A stretch of DNA of 64,000 bases from contig DLMJ01000008.1 in assembly GCA_002479255.1 (NCBI GenBank), positions 1 through 64,000 on the forward strand, read 5' to 3'. Below are positions 8,670 through 16,760 of the stretch, in pieces. Within the stretch, counting starts at the first letter, position 1. The number at the start of each line of letters is the position of its first letter. This DNA comes from Candidatus Binatus soli. Lineage in GTDB: Bacteria > Desulfobacterota > Binatia > Binatales > Binataceae. Position numbers and translations under genes: made by a program. The notes under the pieces were generated by a model. It saw nothing but the letters and a program-made list of their open reading frames with translations. It had not been told where the DNA came from and ran no database searches.

Positions 8670-9542
8670 ATGGCCGATAGCATCATCGGGCCGACTTCGC
8701 ATTACTTTTATTCGCAACGCCTCAAACTGCACTACGTCGATTGGGGCAATCTCGACAAGCCGCTGCTGGTGTTGGTGCATGGCGGTCGCGACCATTGCCG
8801 CAACTGGGATTGGGTCGCGCTCGATCTGCGCCGCTACTACCACGTTATCGCGCCCGACCTTCGCGGCCACGGCGATTCCGACTGGGCCGTGGGCAGCGGC
8901 TATTCGATGATCGACTACGTGCTCGATCTCGCACAGCTGATGAGCGCGGTGGGCGGCGAGTCCGCGACGCTTATCGGCCACTCGCTCGGCGGCGGAATCG
9001 TTTTGCAATACACCGGCACGCATCCCGACGCGGTCAAGCGCGTGGTTTCGATCGAGGGGATGGGTCCGCCGCCCGGAATGATCAAGGACTCGCCGGCCCA
9101 CGATCGGATGAATAACTGGATCGGCCAGATGCAAACGCTCGCGCGGCGCAAGGTGCGCGAGTATCCCTCGATCGAGGAGGCTCTGGCCCGCATGATCGAG
9201 GCCAATCCGCAGCTGAGCCGCGAGCAGGCGCGCCATCTCACGATTTGGGGAATTCGCCGCAACGAGAACGGCACTTACTCCTGGAAGTTCGACAACTACG
9301 TTCACGCCACGTCGCCCTACATGTTCAACAACCGCGACGCGCGCGAAATATGGGGCCGCATCGCCTGCCCGACCCTGCTGATTCGCGGCACGGAATCGTG
9401 GGCGGGCGATTGGGTCAAGGATGGGCGCATCCAGGCCTTCAAGCATGCCGAATCGGTGACGATCCAAAAGGCCGGCCACTGGGTGCATCACGATCGCCTC
9501 GACGAATTCCTGGCAGTCACGCGCCGTTTCCTTGGCGTGTAG
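8670..9542 (+). CDS. Alpha/beta hydrolase
   Basis: The 290-residue single-domain hydrolase has an HGGRD oxyanion motif (37-41), DLRGHGDSD (63-71), the nucleophile elbow GHSLGGG with S105, and a C-terminal catalytic histidine in KAGHWVHHD. The acid residue is less clear because the usual GxxD segment reads RGTESW. It lies 42 bp after the aminotransferase with GGAGAG upstream, so it is probably in the same transcript. Ester or C-C bond hydrolase; substrate unknown. Confidence 0.85.
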   Translation: MADSIIGPTSHYFYSQRLKLHYVDWGNLDKPLLVLVHGGRDHCRNWDWVALDLRRYYHVIAPDLRGHGDSDWAVGSGYSMIDYVLDLAQLMSAVGGESATLIGHSLGGGIVLQYTGTHPDAVKRVVSIEGMGPPPGMIKDSPAHDRMNNWIGQMQTLARRKVREYPSIEEALARMIEANPQLSREQARHLTIWGIRRNENGTYSWKFDNYVHATSPYMFNNRDAREIWGRIACPTLLIRGTESWAGDWVKDGRIQAFKHAESVTIQKAGHWVHHDRLDEFLAVTRRFLGV

Positions 9543-9586
9543 CGGCGACCGGCGGTGGAGAGCGCGTTCATGCGACGGTTTTGCTG

Positions 9587-11647
9587 ATGCGACGACCTTC
9601 TCTTGCGCTGCGCGTCGACCAGTTCGAATACGTTCAGCTGATTATCCTCGCCGTGACGGTGGGCGTGCTCGCGGCGCTGGGAAATCTCGGCTTTCGTAAA
9701 CTGATCGAATTCTTCTCGTGGCTGTTTCGCGTGCTTGAGTGGAACGCGCTCGGAATCGGGCTCGGCGGAACCCGTCGCGCACTGGTCCCGTTGATCCTGC
9801 TGAGCGGCGGCGTCGCAATACTGCTGCTTAACCGGATCTTTCCCGGAGACGTGCTCGGCTACGGCTTTCCGAATTTCCTGGAGATGGTCAACCTCGGCAC
9901 CGCGCGACTGAAGCGCCGCTGGATCTTCGTCAAAGCTGCGGGCGCCGCGCTTTCATTGGGCGCCGGCGCGTCGGTCGGCCGCGAAGGTCCTATCGCCCAG
10001 GTCGGAGGCGCGATCGGATCGACTGTCGCGCAACTCAGAAAATTGTCGCCCGATCGGGCCAAGATGCTGGTCGCGGCCGGAGCGGGCGCCGGTATCGCGA
10101 CGACGTTCAACGCGCCGATCGGCGGCCTGATGTTCGCGCAGGAAATCGTCCTGCTCGGCCACACCGAAATCGCCAACCTCACATTGCTGATCATCGCCAC
10201 CTTCACCGCCGTGATCACCTCGCGTGCGATCGTGGGCAACGCGGTCGTCTTCGTCGTGCCTGAATTCGTGCTGCGCAGCTACTGGGAGATGGCCACGTAT
10301 GCGCTCATGGGGGCGGCGCTCGGCGTCCTCGCGGCAGGCTACATCCGGTTTTTCAACGCAACCGAGGCATGGTTTCGCAGGCTGAAGCTCCCGGTTTGGG
10401 TCAAGCTCGAAGCGGGGCTTGCAGTCGTCGGTGTGATTGCGATTTGGCTTCCGCAAAACTTGTCCGACGGATATCCGGTGATCAACAGCGCGATGGCGGG
10501 CGAGTTCGGCATCGGAATGCTGGCGGCCTTGACCTGCGCGAAGTTTTTCGCCAGCAGCGTGTCGCTCGGATGCGGCGCGCCGGGAGGGTGCTTCGGCCCG
10601 ACCTTTTTCATCGGCACGATGGCGGGCGGGTTTTTCCAGCGCCTGTCGGCGATGCTGATTCCCCACCTTACGGGGCCGCGCGGATCGTACGCGCTGGTCG
10701 GGCTCGGCGCGTTTCTGGCCGGCACCACGCACGCGCCGCTGACGGCGCTGTTCCTGCTCTGGGAGATGACGCACAGCAACACGATCGCATTGCCTGCGAT
10801 GATCGCGACGATTACGGCGCTGATCGTGGCGCGTGCGATCGAAACCGAATCGATCGACGAGTTCGGGCTGGCGCGCGCGGGCAAGACGCTGCAGATCGGC
10901 CGCGAGCGCCTGGCGCTCGCGCTCATACCGGTCAGCGCCGTCGTAACCAGGAACGTGACCATGGTGAACGAGAACACTTCGCTGTCGGAAGTCCTGCGCA
11001 CCGCGGGTGAGACGGCGCAATCGACCCTGCCGGTGGTCAACAGCGAAGGCGAACTCGCGGGGATGATCATAGTCCGCGATTTGTTGTCCATGATCAGCGG
11101 AGGACAGGAACTCGGTCCGCTGGCCAACGCATTCGACATCTGCAATGCGCATGGTCCTACCGTGCCGCTCGATGCGAATCTCGATGAGGCAAGCCAGTTG
11201 ATGGAGCATGACGGCCTCGACGAGATTCCGGTCGTCGATAGCACCACCCGGCGCTTTCTCGGCCTCGTCACCGGCCAGCATATCGCACAGGCCCTCAACC
11301 GCGTGACGGTTTCTCTCTCGACGCTTGCGACGCGCGACCCGAATATCTATTGGGCGACCGGTTATCGAGTGACGCGCATCACGGTCCCCGCCAACGCGGC
11401 GGGAAAAACGGTACGTCAACTCGACCCGCGCGCGCGATTCAGCGTGACGGTTTTAGCCATTCAGGACGCGGGCAATCCGGGTGGTGGATTCGCGCCCATC
11501 GTGCCCGATCGCCCGCTGAAAGAAGGCGACGAGCTGATCGCGGCAGGGCGTCCGCAGGACATCCGGCAGTTCACGCACGAGTTGGAAGGCGCGGAACCCG
11601 CCGGCGCGGCGCGGGCCCCGGCTCAGTCCGAACCCGGAAAGACATAG
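9587..11647 (+). CDS. ClC-family chloride channel/transporter with CBS pair and TrkA-C domain
   Basis: A 686-residue membrane protein. The ClC core (about 15-430) carries GREGP (131-135) with gating glutamate E133, and GCGAPGGCFGP (328-338), both chloride-pathway loops. A pair of CBS nucleotide-binding domains follows (about 452-575) and then a TrkA-C/RCK-C domain (about 590-665), which suggests ligand gating from the cytoplasm. The ATG at 9587 lies past the upstream stop; the same frame is open for 114 more codons upstream, but that is antisense-like noise inside the hydrolase gene. The 3' end overlaps the convergent PHP gene by 25 bp. Confidence 0.93.
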   Translation: MRRPSLALRVDQFEYVQLIILAVTVGVLAALGNLGFRKLIEFFSWLFRVLEWNALGIGLGGTRRALVPLILLSGGVAILLLNRIFPGDVLGYGFPNFLEMVNLGTARLKRRWIFVKAAGAALSLGAGASVGREGPIAQVGGAIGSTVAQLRKLSPDRAKMLVAAGAGAGIATTFNAPIGGLMFAQEIVLLGHTEIANLTLLIIATFTAVITSRAIVGNAVVFVVPEFVLRSYWEMATYALMGAALGVLAAGYIRFFNATEAWFRRLKLPVWVKLEAGLAVVGVIAIWLPQNLSDGYPVINSAMAGEFGIGMLAALTCAKFFASSVSLGCGAPGGCFGPTFFIGTMAGGFFQRLSAMLIPHLTGPRGSYALVGLGAFLAGTTHAPLTALFLLWEMTHSNTIALPAMIATITALIVARAIETESIDEFGLARAGKTLQIGRERLALALIPVSAVVTRNVTMVNENTSLSEVLRTAGETAQSTLPVVNSEGELAGMIIVRDLLSMISGGQELGPLANAFDICNAHGPTVPLDANLDEASQLMEHDGLDEIPVVDSTTRRFLGLVTGQHIAQALNRVTVSLSTLATRDPNIYWATGYRVTRITVPANAAGKTVRQLDPRARFSVTVLAIQDAGNPGGGFAPIVPDRPLKEGDELIAAGRPQDIRQFTHELEGAEPAGAARAPAQSEPGKT

Positions 11648-12279
11648 GGACGAGCGCGTCCGGCGCGGATTTCAGCGCACAGTTGCTCCACCGCGTGCAC
11701 GTCGCGCTCGAACTCCGTCGCGATCGTCATGAACCATTTTGCAGTCGCGAAATGAGCGTCGCTGCCGCCAACCGCCGTCAGCCCGAGCTTGAGCGCCGCG
11801 TCCTGCGCGCGCCGATTCTCCTCGATCGAGTTCTGGCCGTTGAGCACTTCGACCGCGCCAAGCGCCGCGCCATGGCGGCTGAGCAGTGCGTCCAGGCGCG
11901 AGCCGTAACCGGAGCCGCGAAACGGATGCGCTGGAATTGCGACGCCGCCTTCATGATGCAGCACTTCGATCAGGCTGTCGCTCTTGAGCATCCGCGCCGT
12001 CAGATCGAATCGGCGCATCACTTCATCGGTCACGCCGAACAGCAGCAGATGACCGAGATCGGTGTCGGCTTCGATGCCCTTGAAGATGGCAATTTGAAAT
12101 TGCTCCGCGAGTTCCTCGTATAGCCGGCCGACTTCGCGATCGCTCGGAAACAGGCGATGCTCGGTGAAGCAAATCGCGCCGAGTCCGTGGCCGGAGCTTT
12201 TCGCGAATTCGAGATACTGCTCCGGCGCGGCGTTGGAGTCGGACGAAAGTCGCGTGTGGACGTGGAGGTCGGCGATCAT
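11623..12279 (-). CDS. PHP-domain metal-dependent phosphoesterase
   Basis: The 218-residue protein has the PHP metal motifs in order: DLHVHT (4-9), CFTEHR, KGIEADT, AIPAHPFR and GGSDAHF. These bind a metal cluster used for phosphoester hydrolysis, as in histidinol phosphatase and COG0613 nucleases/phosphatases. The ATG at 12279 is directly before the first motif; upstream sequence in frame is not protein-like. It is the last gene of a minus-strand operon with a Ser/Thr kinase gene ending 10 bp upstream. The exact substrate is unknown. Confidence 0.85.
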   Translation of the reverse strand: MIADLHVHTRLSSDSNAAPEQYLEFAKSSGHGLGAICFTEHRLFPSDREVGRLYEELAEQFQIAIFKGIEADTDLGHLLLFGVTDEVMRRFDLTARMLKSDSLIEVLHHEGGVAIPAHPFRGSGYGSRLDALLSRHGAALGAVEVLNGQNSIEENRRAQDAALKLGLTAVGGSDAHFATAKWFMTIATEFERDVHAVEQLCAEIRAGRARPYVFPGSD

Positions 12280-12289
12280 CAGATGGATG

Positions 12290-13801
12290 CTACGGCGCGG
12301 CGAACGTGTAGCGCACTTGGATATGGTCTTCGATCGAGGAAATTCGCGCGAACATGAAAACCTGCGTCTGCACGATGAGACGATCGGCTTCCGTCGGCAC
12401 CATGCCCCACAGCACGATCGTGTCACCCTCCATCCTGAAATGCACCGACGAGTAGCCCTGCGCGTTGAGCATGCGGCGCAGCGCGATCTCGCGCGGTTCC
12501 GTATGCACCGGTTCGGACGCATCGGGAGCGCCGCCATTCGGCGCCCCTGGCACCGCGCCGTAGTCGGGTCCGCTGTCGCCGTCGGAAGGCTGCGGTTGCG
12601 GCGAATGGAACATCAAGTATCCGATGAGAAAAAATCCACCGGTCACCAGCGCGAGCGTCCGCGCGCGATGCCGCCTGCGGGCGTGGGGATGAAAGATCGG
12701 ACCCGGATATCCCCCCGGCGCAGCAACGTCGTCGAGCACGATCGTCTGCGCCTCATGCGCGCCGCGATCCGGCGCCGACAATCGTCCCGTTACGTCGGCG
12801 GCGCAGAACGAGCAGTAGTTCGAATCCACCGGGATATTTCGGCCGCATCGCGGACATTCCGTATGGATCTGGTTGCTCAGCATCGTCGGCGCCGATGCGT
12901 GCTGCTCTCCGGACCTGACCCCGCCGCGCGGCAGTTTGAGTTGTGGGCGCGCCGCCGGCCCGGTTGACGAATTGCGCTGCGGTATCGTCGCCGGCGAGAC
13001 GCCCGACTTGATCGCCATCAGCCTCTGCTTGAATTCCGCGGCGTCGGCCATCCGCAAGACCACGTCGTACTTGAGCGCCTGATCGACCAGGTCGGCAAGC
13101 GCGGGAGTAATTCCAGGGCATAGCGGGCGCAACGGTGGAAAGCTGAAAGGCGGCTCGAGCGCTGGGTCGCGGCCCGACAGCGCATGATGCATCGTGGCGC
13201 CGAGCGCGTACAGGTCCGAGCGGAACTCGACCTTGCCGCGATATTGCTCGGGCGGCGCGTAGCCCTGCGTGCCAATCATCGTCGCGTTGCTCAGCGGTTG
13301 GAACAGGCGCGCGATACCGAAGTCGATTAGCTTGGCTTGCCCCGACGGCGTGAGCATCACGTTCGACGGTTTCAGGTCGCGATAGATCACCGGCGGCTCC
13401 AGGTTGTGCAGGTACTCGAGCGTGTCGAGCACTTGCAGGGCCACATCGATAACGGCTTCCTCGGGAAGCTTGCCGCCGGCGTCTTTGAGTTTCTGTTCCA
13501 GCGTGATCCCGTCGATGAACTCCATGACGAGATAGTGATGGTTCTGGTCGCTGAAGCGATCGAACACGCGGGGGATATGTTCGTTGCTGAGTTGCGCGAG
13601 CATGTCAGCCTCGCGCTGAAAAGCCGCCACCGCCTGCTTTTGCGTATCCGGGCTGGTGAAACTATCGACCATCTCGGCCAGCGCACACGGCCGCGCGGCA
13701 AGCCGCAAGTCCTCGGCGAGATAGACGAGTTTCATCCCGCCCCCGCCCAGAGGCTTCATCACGCGGTAACGGCCGCCGACGATGGTGTTCGGCGCGATCA
13801 T
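12290..13801 (-). CDS. Membrane Ser/Thr protein kinase with WNK-like lysine placement, zinc ribbon and BON domain
   Basis: The 503-residue protein has a Hanks-type kinase domain (about 10-265), a four-Cys zinc ribbon (C316, C319, C330, C333), a transmembrane segment (about 384-398) and a C-terminal BON domain (about 438-495). Catalytic loop YRDLKPSN (D142), DFG (D160) and the PPE motif are present, as is the alpha-C glutamate E64. The beta-3 lysine is missing: the VAIK position reads CALAEM (A42). A lysine instead sits in the glycine loop, GGGGMKLVY (K24), the arrangement of eukaryotic WNK kinases. It may therefore be active. It sits between a zinc-ribbon membrane protein gene and a PHP gene in one operon. 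Confidence 0.88.
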   Translation of the reverse strand: MIAPNTIVGGRYRVMKPLGGGGMKLVYLAEDLRLAARPCALAEMVDSFTSPDTQKQAVAAFQREADMLAQLSNEHIPRVFDRFSDQNHHYLVMEFIDGITLEQKLKDAGGKLPEEAVIDVALQVLDTLEYLHNLEPPVIYRDLKPSNVMLTPSGQAKLIDFGIARLFQPLSNATMIGTQGYAPPEQYRGKVEFRSDLYALGATMHHALSGRDPALEPPFSFPPLRPLCPGITPALADLVDQALKYDVVLRMADAAEFKQRLMAIKSGVSPATIPQRNSSTGPAARPQLKLPRGGVRSGEQHASAPTMLSNQIHTECPRCGRNIPVDSNYCSFCAADVTGRLSAPDRGAHEAQTIVLDDVAAPGGYPGPIFHPHARRRHRARTLALVTGGFFLIGYLMFHSPQPQPSDGDSGPDYGAVPGAPNGGAPDASEPVHTEPREIALRRMLNAQGYSSVHFRMEGDTIVLWGMVPTEADRLIVQTQVFMFARISSIEDHIQVRYTFAAP

Positions 13802-13835
13802 GCGTTCAGTGAGAATTTAAGCATTTCTTCCAAGT

Positions 13836-14177
13836 TTATCGCGCCAGCATGTCCTCGTGCATCGTATCCGAGAAGGCTGCATTGGCGGCGCATATGAGAT
13901 GAATCAGGACGCCGAGCGGCGGTCCCGCGCTGTACGCCAACGATACGCCAAAAAACCACAAGATTCCCCGGATCGGTTTGCCTCGATAAATCTGGCCGAG
14001 GCCCGGAATAATGCTTAGCACGAGCGCCAGGATCGGGCTGAACCCCCGATCTTTGCGCAGCAGCGGGAAACGAGTTACCGGCGCGCCGCACGATTTGCAG
14101 AAGCTCGCTTCGGCGACGACGATCGGCTGACCGCATCGCGAGCAAAACCTCGGCTTCTCGAACTCCGCTTCAGCCAC
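13836..14177 (-). CDS. Zinc-ribbon small membrane protein
   Basis: The 113-residue product starts with a double CxxC zinc ribbon (CSRCGQP and CKSCGAP, near residues 12-31) followed by hydrophobic spans containing PGLGQIYRGKPIRG, which resembles the TM2-type membrane module. The start is a GTG that overlaps the end of the upstream FHA gene by 8 bp, so the two are probably translationally coupled. It lies 34 bp before the kinase gene. It probably belongs to the same membrane signalling complex; no enzymatic role is evident. Confidence 0.7.
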   Translation of the reverse strand: MAEAEFEKPRFCSRCGQPIVVAEASFCKSCGAPVTRFPLLRKDRGFSPILALVLSIIPGLGQIYRGKPIRGILWFFGVSLAYSAGPPLGVLIHLICAANAAFSDTMHEDMLAR

Positions 14178-15501
14178 GGAAGGTAAACTGCGCGTCGCCG
14201 AACCTTACGGCGTCGCCGTCGCTCACGCGCGTCGGTTCGGTCACGCGCCGGTTGCCGACGAACGTTCCGTTCTGGCTGCTCAAGTCTTTTACCGCGAACA
14301 CGCCGTTGGAATTTTCGATGCTCGCGTGATGGCGTGAGACCGAGGAATGGCTGACCACGATTTCGTTGTCGAGCGCGCGCCCGATGCGGGTAACCGCACC
14401 GGAGCGGACGGGGTAGGGCTGCCCCGACGCATCGACCAGGCTCGGCGCGCCGATCTTCGCGTTCGCCCCGGCCAGCCGGCCGGCGACGTGCGCTGGATTC
14501 ATCGCATCGACGGCGAGCGACGACTGTTGGCGGGCAGGCGCCGACATCCCGCGCAGATGGAACCTCATTTCGTAGCCGCCAATGTTGATTTGATCGCCGT
14601 CGTGCAGGTCAACGCTCTCGATTCGATTACCGTTGACGAAGGTGCCGTCCTGGACCGCGAGATTCCTGATCGCGTAGTCGGCGCCGCGCCGTTCGATTAC
14701 GGCGTGTCGCGGCTGCACGGCCGGATCGCCGAACAGGCCGACCGGATTTTCCTCGGCGCGCCCGATCGACGCGTGCGCGCCTTCGATCCGGTACTGGCGT
14801 CCGCGCAGCCGGCCCTGCTCGACCGTGACCCACGCGGCCTTGGTCAGCTCTTGTACCAGCCCGATGAACAATCCGATCGCAAGACCGGTGACCGCTTCGC
14901 CGAAGAACCTTGAAGCCAGCCCGCCGCCGACGATCGCGCCGATCAAATCGAAGCCGATTCCACCGACTGCTCCGCCCACCAGTCCGCCCAGCGCTCCCTT
15001 GGGAACATTTTCCATCGTGAGCGTCGCCAGTCCCACGCCGCCGCCCACCAGCGCTCCGTCAATTGCCCATCCCAGGAGTCTTGCGATGACGAGAGTTACG
15101 ATCGAGCCCGAAACCAGCTCGCCATTTGGGCTGAAGCCGACTCCACCTGCCGTGAGAACCAAGTTGAACACATAATTTCCGAAGTAAGTGGAGACCAGCG
15201 AGAGCAGCGCGCATATCGCGAAGCCGCGAATGAAGCGGCGCTTGGACTCCGGCGTCACGCGAACGTCGGATGTGTCCACGGCCGTGATGAATGCGCCGAT
15301 CGCGCCCGCAGCAAACGCCATCGAGATGTAGTACGCGGCCATTTCGCCCGTCGTCTGTGCCTCGCCGAGATGAGCGTTGTGGGAAGCCAGCTCGACGGGG
15401 AGCCATCCGATCGCGCCGCCGAACAGGCCCGCAAGGGCCTTGAACGTCAGTTCGCGCCGGTTCAGAGAGTCGCTTTTGAATAGAGCTAGAGGTGAATTCA
15501 C
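14170..15501 (-). CDS. Polytopic membrane protein with two C-terminal FHA domains
   Basis: The first half of the 443-residue protein has several glycine-rich hydrophobic spans (within about 20-215). Two forkhead-associated domains follow: FHA1 about 243-315 and FHA2 about 371-440. FHA2 keeps the phosphothreonine-binding set (GR 374-375, SVSRHHA 387-393, NGTFVG 411-416). FHA1 has lost the SxxH serine (QPRH) and has DGTFVNG, so it may bind weakly or not at all. The GTG start at 15501 is chosen because upstream sequence is not protein-like. As first gene of the kinase operon it is a likely phospho-reader or substrate of that kinase. Confidence 0.82.
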   Translation of the reverse strand: MNSPLALFKSDSLNRRELTFKALAGLFGGAIGWLPVELASHNAHLGEAQTTGEMAAYYISMAFAAGAIGAFITAVDTSDVRVTPESKRRFIRGFAICALLSLVSTYFGNYVFNLVLTAGGVGFSPNGELVSGSIVTLVIARLLGWAIDGALVGGGVGLATLTMENVPKGALGGLVGGAVGGIGFDLIGAIVGGGLASRFFGEAVTGLAIGLFIGLVQELTKAAWVTVEQGRLRGRQYRIEGAHASIGRAEENPVGLFGDPAVQPRHAVIERRGADYAIRNLAVQDGTFVNGNRIESVDLHDGDQINIGGYEMRFHLRGMSAPARQQSSLAVDAMNPAHVAGRLAGANAKIGAPSLVDASGQPYPVRSGAVTRIGRALDNEIVVSHSSVSRHHASIENSNGVFAVKDLSSQNGTFVGNRRVTEPTRVSDGDAVRFGDAQFTFRG

Positions 15502-15541
15502 GCCGCCCCCGGCACACGCATCCAGGTTGGAAATATAATAG

Positions 15542-15718
15542 CCCGCAGCGGGCCGCTGGAAAACGCTCTCCGCAAACGGCCCGCGTTCGACGGTCGAGCG
15601 ATGGGGCATCCGGTTTCCCGCGATTCGCGAACTTGATATTGAAGGGGTTGACGTCGGCGATATCGCCGCCGAGGACATTATCCCGGTGTTCCAGCAGGCT
15701 GTGAAGCCACGCAATTGA
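15542..15718 (+). pseudogene. Possible C-terminal gene fragment without a start codon
   Basis: A 58-codon open frame begins after a TAG, has no ATG/GTG/TTG near its 5' end, and ends at TGA (15716-15718). Its translation looks protein-like (for example STVERWGIRFPAIRELDI and EDIIPVFQQAVKPRN) with sensible codon usage. It may be the tail of a gene whose front was deleted. It lies in the divergent spacer between the FHA gene and the next plus-strand gene. No family recognised; it could also be chance. Confidence 0.25.
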
Positions 15719-15771
15719 GGCGACGAAAAAATCAAGTCAGGACATTACCCTGGCCCGCGAGGAGGCCCCCC

Positions 15772-15921
15772 ATGTCACCATTGCTATTGATACTAATCCT
15801 GTTGTTGCTGTTTGGCGGCGGCGGCGGCTATTACGCCTACGGACCCGCAGGCGGAATCGGTATCGGCGGAGTTATTTTGATCATTCTAATCGTCATGCTT
15901 GTCAGCCGACGACGAATATGA
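15772..15921 (+). CDS. Tiny membrane protein, DUF3309-like
   Basis: The 49-residue product has two hydrophobic stretches (LLLILILLLLF and VILIILIVMLV) joined by a Gly/Tyr-rich turn, and ends in basic SRRRI. This matches the pattern of DUF3309-type small membrane proteins. GAGGAGG lies about 6 nt before the ATG. Its TGA overlaps the ATG of the enoyl-CoA hydratase gene (ATGA), so the two are coupled. Function unknown. Confidence 0.65.
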   Translation: MSPLLLILILLLLFGGGGGYYAYGPAGGIGIGGVILIILIVMLVSRRRI

Positions 15922-16697
15922 GCGTCGATTTGTCGGTCGAAAGCGGCCTTGCGGAGATTGTTCTCAACCGGCCTGACCAGATGAACGCGTTGAACGACGC
16001 GATGGCGGCCGAGCTCGATGGATGCCTGGAGCGCGCGGCGTCGCAAGGCGTGCGGGCGATGATGATCCGCGGTGAAGGGCCGGCGTTCTCGGTGGGACGG
16101 GACCTCGCGGAGGCCGAGGCTGGTATCGAGGACATTGACGCGATAATCGAGAACACCTTCAATCCGCTGATCAAACGAATCGTCGCGTTCCCGGCGCCTA
16201 CCTTTGCCGCCGTTCACGGTGCGTGCCTGGGAGTCGGACTGGGGCTGGCGCTGGCATGTGACGTGGTCTATGCCGCCGACGACAACGACACGAAGATCGG
16301 TTCGCCGTTCGCGCGTATCGGCGCAGTGCTGGACTCGGGCGGCCATTCGTTTTTCGTGTCGTGCCTGGGAACCCATCGCGCGCTCGAACTCATCTACACG
16401 GGACGACTGCTCTCGGGCGCCGAAGCGGCCCAGCTCGGACTCGTGAATCGGAGTGTCGCGAAGGAATCGCTGGTCGCGGAGACGCGCAAGCTGGCCGCGC
16501 AGGTGGCGCTCGGTCCGACCGCGGCGTTTATGCAATCGAAGCATTTGGTACGCAGGATAGACGAGGAGGCGATGGGCCTGTTTGCGGTTATGAAATGCGA
16601 GGCCCAGGCGCAAGGCGCGGCGGGGCGGACGGCCGACTACAAGGAAGGCATCGCGGCCTTTCAGCAAAAACGCGCGCCGAGGTTCCGCGGGAAATAG
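15918..16697 (+). CDS. Enoyl-CoA hydratase/isomerase family protein
   Basis: The 259-residue crotonase-fold protein has LNRPDQMNALN near the N-terminus, the oxyanion segments GPAFSVGRDL and HGACLGVGLGLALACD, and IGAVLDSGGHSFFV, whose aspartate sits where PaaG-type isomerases carry a catalytic acid. The hydratase glutamates are not evident, so isomerase or other crotonase chemistry is more likely. It is translationally coupled to the small membrane protein upstream. Substrate not determinable. Confidence 0.85.
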   Translation: MSVDLSVESGLAEIVLNRPDQMNALNDAMAAELDGCLERAASQGVRAMMIRGEGPAFSVGRDLAEAEAGIEDIDAIIENTFNPLIKRIVAFPAPTFAAVHGACLGVGLGLALACDVVYAADDNDTKIGSPFARIGAVLDSGGHSFFVSCLGTHRALELIYTGRLLSGAEAAQLGLVNRSVAKESLVAETRKLAAQVALGPTAAFMQSKHLVRRIDEEAMGLFAVMKCEAQAQGAAGRTADYKEGIAAFQQKRAPRFRGK

Positions 16698-16760
16698 CAG
16701 CGGCAGAGAGTGAAACCCACACTGGTTTCGCCTCTTCCTATGGCAGGGGCCAGTCCCTGC
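16698..16760. terminator. Convergent spacer with two short hairpins
   Basis: The 63-bp spacer between two convergent genes holds GAAACC/GGTTTC (16712-16729) and a GCAGGG/CCCTGC hairpin near 16743-16760. Neither has a T-run, so bidirectional termination here is only plausible. Confidence 0.3.

Noticed and set aside
7836..9491. A 551-codon antisense frame across the aminotransferase and hydrolase genes
   Set aside because: Composition is that of a GC-rich shadow (Arg/His/Ala/Asp) and it crosses the boundary of two well-supported genes.
9245..9586. N-terminal extension of the ClC channel by 114 codons
   Set aside because: The extension overlaps the alpha/beta hydrolase in another frame and is not protein-like; the ATG at 9587 begins the normal ClC N-terminus.
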